Part shown: piece by piece, positions 60,779 through 64,000 of the stretch | Numbering within the stretch: the stretch's first letter is position 1 | How the letters are laid out: each line of letters opens with the position of its first letter | Assembly: GCA_014706295.1 (NCBI GenBank) | Contig: JACSVZ010000009.1 | Coordinates: 36,762,768 to 36,826,767, forward strand | Direction: 5' to 3' | DNA length: 64,000 nucleotides | DNA from: Lycocorax pyrrhopterus obiensis | Taxonomy: Eukaryota; Chordata; Aves; Passeriformes; Paradisaeidae | Position numbers and translations under genes: made by a program | Notes under the pieces: model-generated | Seen by the model: only the letters and a program-made list of their open reading frames with translations | Told to the model about the DNA's origin: nothing | Database searches by the model: none

Positions 60779-63700
60779 CCTTGACTGCTGGAAATGGCAT
60801 GGTTTCTACAGAAATTCCTGTGAAATCTGGAGACGAGGACCCAGCAGGGCATTTTCCAGGCAAGACACACAAGTCTGGTGGCCTGTGCGTGCAAGGGCTG
60901 CTAATCCATCCCCAGCTCCCTGACCTCACACACACATGCACTGCTTTGTCTGCCCAGATGTTTTCTGATTAATAATGAGGTCACCCCCAATGCCAAAAAC
61001 ACGGCCTTGTAGTTCTCCAACGCTCTTGGAAAGCCACGGAGTGTTTAAGGCGGATGAAAATTCTAAATACAACATAAGTATAAAACACCATAAATCAAAC
61101 GAATTTGTTTAGATGAAAAGCACTTTTTTGTTTTTGTCAGCACAGCAACTGTATATTCCACAATTATTATAATGTTTTCTGACATAAAACTGCTGTATCT
61201 GACCCAGGACTCTGGTTACACCCCTTCTTGCTTTACAGGAAGGTTCTTAAGAAAATGTCTGTATTTTACCACTTCCAAGGCTCAAATAGAAAACAAAAGT
61301 ATGAAATTGGAAAGGGATAGTACACACCATTACAGTATCTGTTCCTTGGGCACTATCCCCCTAAGAAAGCACTGAGGAAAGAGTGAAAAAGGCTCAATTC
61401 TTTGAATATCTGCCCCCAAGTGACGGGCAAAGCTGCAGCGACAACTGAAATGCCTGACCCTAAACAAACCAGAGGAGAGACACGGCTGTGTCAGAGCCCT
61501 GCTTCTCCCTTGAAACGCTCTTGGCATCGCCCTCATGACCATTCCACTCTACTGCTTTTGCTTTGCGACCTCATATTTAACCATAAATAACTCCAAGAGG
61601 TCTAAAGCCCAGCACCATAATTTTTTGGAGTCCCTAAAGGCAGAGACCGAGGGCTGCTCCTACCCCACCCAGGGCAGCACGGGCTGGGGACCACAGAGCC
61701 ATGGGAGAAGCAGCTCTTTTTCCAGGCTCATGCAGCACCACCTATAGACAAAAAGCCTTCATTTCTCGGGAGTGTTTGGGGATGGCAGAGCCGTATCCTG
61801 GCTCCTGCAGGATCTCGTGTGCTGCTGCTCCCGCTGCCCGGAGCGCTCAGGGAGCGGCAGGGCTGGAGGCACTTTGCGTCTCTTTGATTTAATCCAGAAA
61901 GAAATCTTGAGAAACCGAAGAAGGTGAACGAGAGTGAGTGTCTGGCACTGAACCACGAGGATCAAAGACCCAGAAAGCCAAGTTTTGCATAAAAAGTCGG
62001 GCAATTCCCGAGGCCTCTTCGCCCAGAGCCAGGTGCCTCAATAAACAGTTTAATTTGGGGATTTTCTGCTGTGATTCTGTTCCATAACACACGGACATCA
62101 AATTGGAAATCACGCTATTGCTGAGAAATAGCACCCTGAACGCTCCTGGCTCTCCCAGCTCCTTCTGCGCGTTTCAGGCTCCGTGTGGTGTCGGAAGCCT
62201 GCGGAACCCCAGCGCTGCAATCTGGGATTTGCCACGATAAATGTCTCTGGAACGAGGCAAGAATTCAAAGGTTTGGGGGTTTTTAATTGTGTTTCTCTGC
62301 TTACAGAGAGAATCTTGAAAATGCGAAGTGCATCACACAGGGACTGCTGTCTCCCAGTTTCCAGAGAGTATGGAAGGAATTGTGCCTCGGGATGTGAGGC
62401 ATCCCATTCTCCTTAGGGCTGAACCTAAAAAGGATCACTTTCAACACACCGAGAAGTGAAAACAGGAGTACAGAAAATAATCTTTTTTTTTTTTTTAGAA
62501 AAGTAAAATTAATTTCCACATTACTCTCTGTTTTACAGAATATATTTTCATTTATATTTCAGAAGAAAAAATTTAGGCAAAAAACCCACAAAACCTCCCC
62601 AAGCACACACACAAAAAAAACTGTCTGAGATGTAAATCAAGTCCTAGAATCTGACACTTGTTGCAGAATTTAGATGTGGCTCGATATAGAGCTAATACAA
62701 AAGAATGCCTCTTGAACGGAAATATTCCTGATGGACCTTTGTTCTACTGGCTGCTTTCCTAATTTGATTAATTGTGGAACTTTGGATGAGTGCAAACTTA
62801 GAACATTTGGGGTTTTAAATGCAGGATTTTCTGTCGCATTTTATGCCAGTGAGTGATAATGACATATCTTGAACTTCAAAGGTGTCTAACCAATTAGAGA
62901 TTCTCTGCAAGAGAAAATGTAGAGAGGAGAAAATAAAAGAAAAACTGTTTTTTTGAATAGTATTCCACAAATGCTGAATATTAAGCACATTTTGAGAATA
63001 TTTGCTTAGCATTAAGTGCACAGCTTGCTTTAAAATGATGAATAATTTGACTTTTCAGGATAGAAAGCAGTGCCGTGAGTCTCCTCTTGAGCCCATCTTT
63101 TATTTGTACAGCCCTATAACACCATGATTTCATGCTACATGTGTTGCTTGTTATATATCCTAAAAATTCAATTTTCTTATCCCAGAAGGAAGGAGCAATA
63201 AGTGAAGGCAGTCATTTGATCATAAAGTGTTGTCAACGTGAAGGAAACCGCTTTTGAACGCTCTGCCACCACCCTTATTTGTGGCAATCATGCAAATCAC
63301 TGCAAACTGGTCTGAAACCCGAGTTCCTCTGGGTTTGAGTGGAGCTACAGCAACACTGGGCACAAAAGGAAGGAGAAACAGCATCTGATAAATGGTTCTG
63401 TGAGCATCTGTCCCTGCCAAGATGGAAAAAAGTACACAAGTGGTGTTGCACCTACAGTGCTGGGATATATGAGCCTCCGAAATGGTGATCTCTATCTCAA
63501 AAACTATTTAAGCAGCCTCTGATAGGGCAGCCACAGTGGTTATAAGGCTTTCTTTCCTGGAGTGATAGAGCACAGTAAAATACCTTTTAAAACAAAGTGG
63601 ATGTTATTGCTGACCAGATTCTGACTCCAGTGAATTTATTGCGTCTATCTTTGTACAAGTTCTCCATTCTTCTCTACTTTCCTTGTGTGTAATGTGTTTA

Positions 63701-64000
63701 TTGGCCACAAAAGGGATTGTATTTTTTCCTTTTCATTAATAAGGCTCTCAGAATTTGGGGGGTGCAGCTGAAGGATGGTGGCAAACATCCTAAACTTTTA
63801 TTGCCAGCAGCTCATCCATAAATGGCACTGTTTGAAATTGCTCTATGGCTTAGGGGGTTTTACGTTTGGGTTGTTTTTCCAGGTTCTCTAGAATGAAAAG
63901 CTTTTTTATTATTATTTTAAATAAACTGGTAGTATTGCAATCCCCTTCTTAAAAAAAAAACAACTCATGGGAATTAACTTCATCAAATGCTGGTGAAATA
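60779..64000. other. Unique non-coding stretch to window end
   Basis: No gene or repeat family is recognised. The part 61580-62420 is somewhat richer in G and C, with a few CpG sites near 61836-61861 and 62168-62215, but it is not an island. A T14 run lies near 62482-62495. Frames are short and unrecognised. Confidence 0.5.

Overview
This window looks like non-coding DNA from a bird, most likely a songbird. The main evidence is 15 fragments of the avian CR1 LINE, all cut off at the 5' end. They carry its hallmark 3' end: the stretch around 'cccatggcaggg', then 'ccttccaacccaaacc', then a short ATTCTATGATTCT-type tail. Two well-preserved solo LTRs with 6-bp target-site duplications and an AT-rich, CpG-poor background punctuated by small CpG-rich islands fit the same picture. 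'Songbird' rather than just 'bird' is inference.

I found no protein-coding exon, tRNA, rRNA or snRNA that I can support. No translated frame contains a domain I recognise, and the longest open frames lie in the GC-rich block at 8.2-9.6 kb, where every frame stays open because of composition and tandem repetition. The window reads as a gene desert or the inside of a very large intron.

Layout. 1-8.1 kb: AT-rich unique sequence with one CR1 fragment (3.5-3.7 kb) that contains a perfect internal inverted repeat, and several homeodomain-motif-rich stretches. 8.1-9.6 kb: a sharply bounded CpG-rich island holding a minisatellite of alternating 10- and 12-bp units, preceded by two small hairpins and followed by a pyrimidine tract and a textbook AATAAA plus GT-rich element. 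9.6-28 kb: mostly unique AT-rich DNA with three CR1 pieces (14.4, 18.7, 20.5 kb). The part from 23.1 to 24.3 kb has the look of a conserved developmental enhancer. 28.0-29.0 kb: a 130-bp CpG cluster followed by about 540 bp of imperfect TA-rich repeat. 29-56.8 kb: unique AT-rich DNA with scattered CR1 pieces. 56.8-60.8 kb: a repeat-dense block with four CR1 fragments and two solo LTRs of one family in opposite orientation, 221 bp apart. 60.8-64 kb: unique sequence.

The best candidates for something unusual are the inverted solo-LTR pair (58.87-59.86 kb), the 10/12-bp GGACAC minisatellite inside its CpG island, and the CR1 copy carrying a new 13-bp palindrome. Any regulatory role for the conserved-looking stretches is inference and needs a multi-species alignment.
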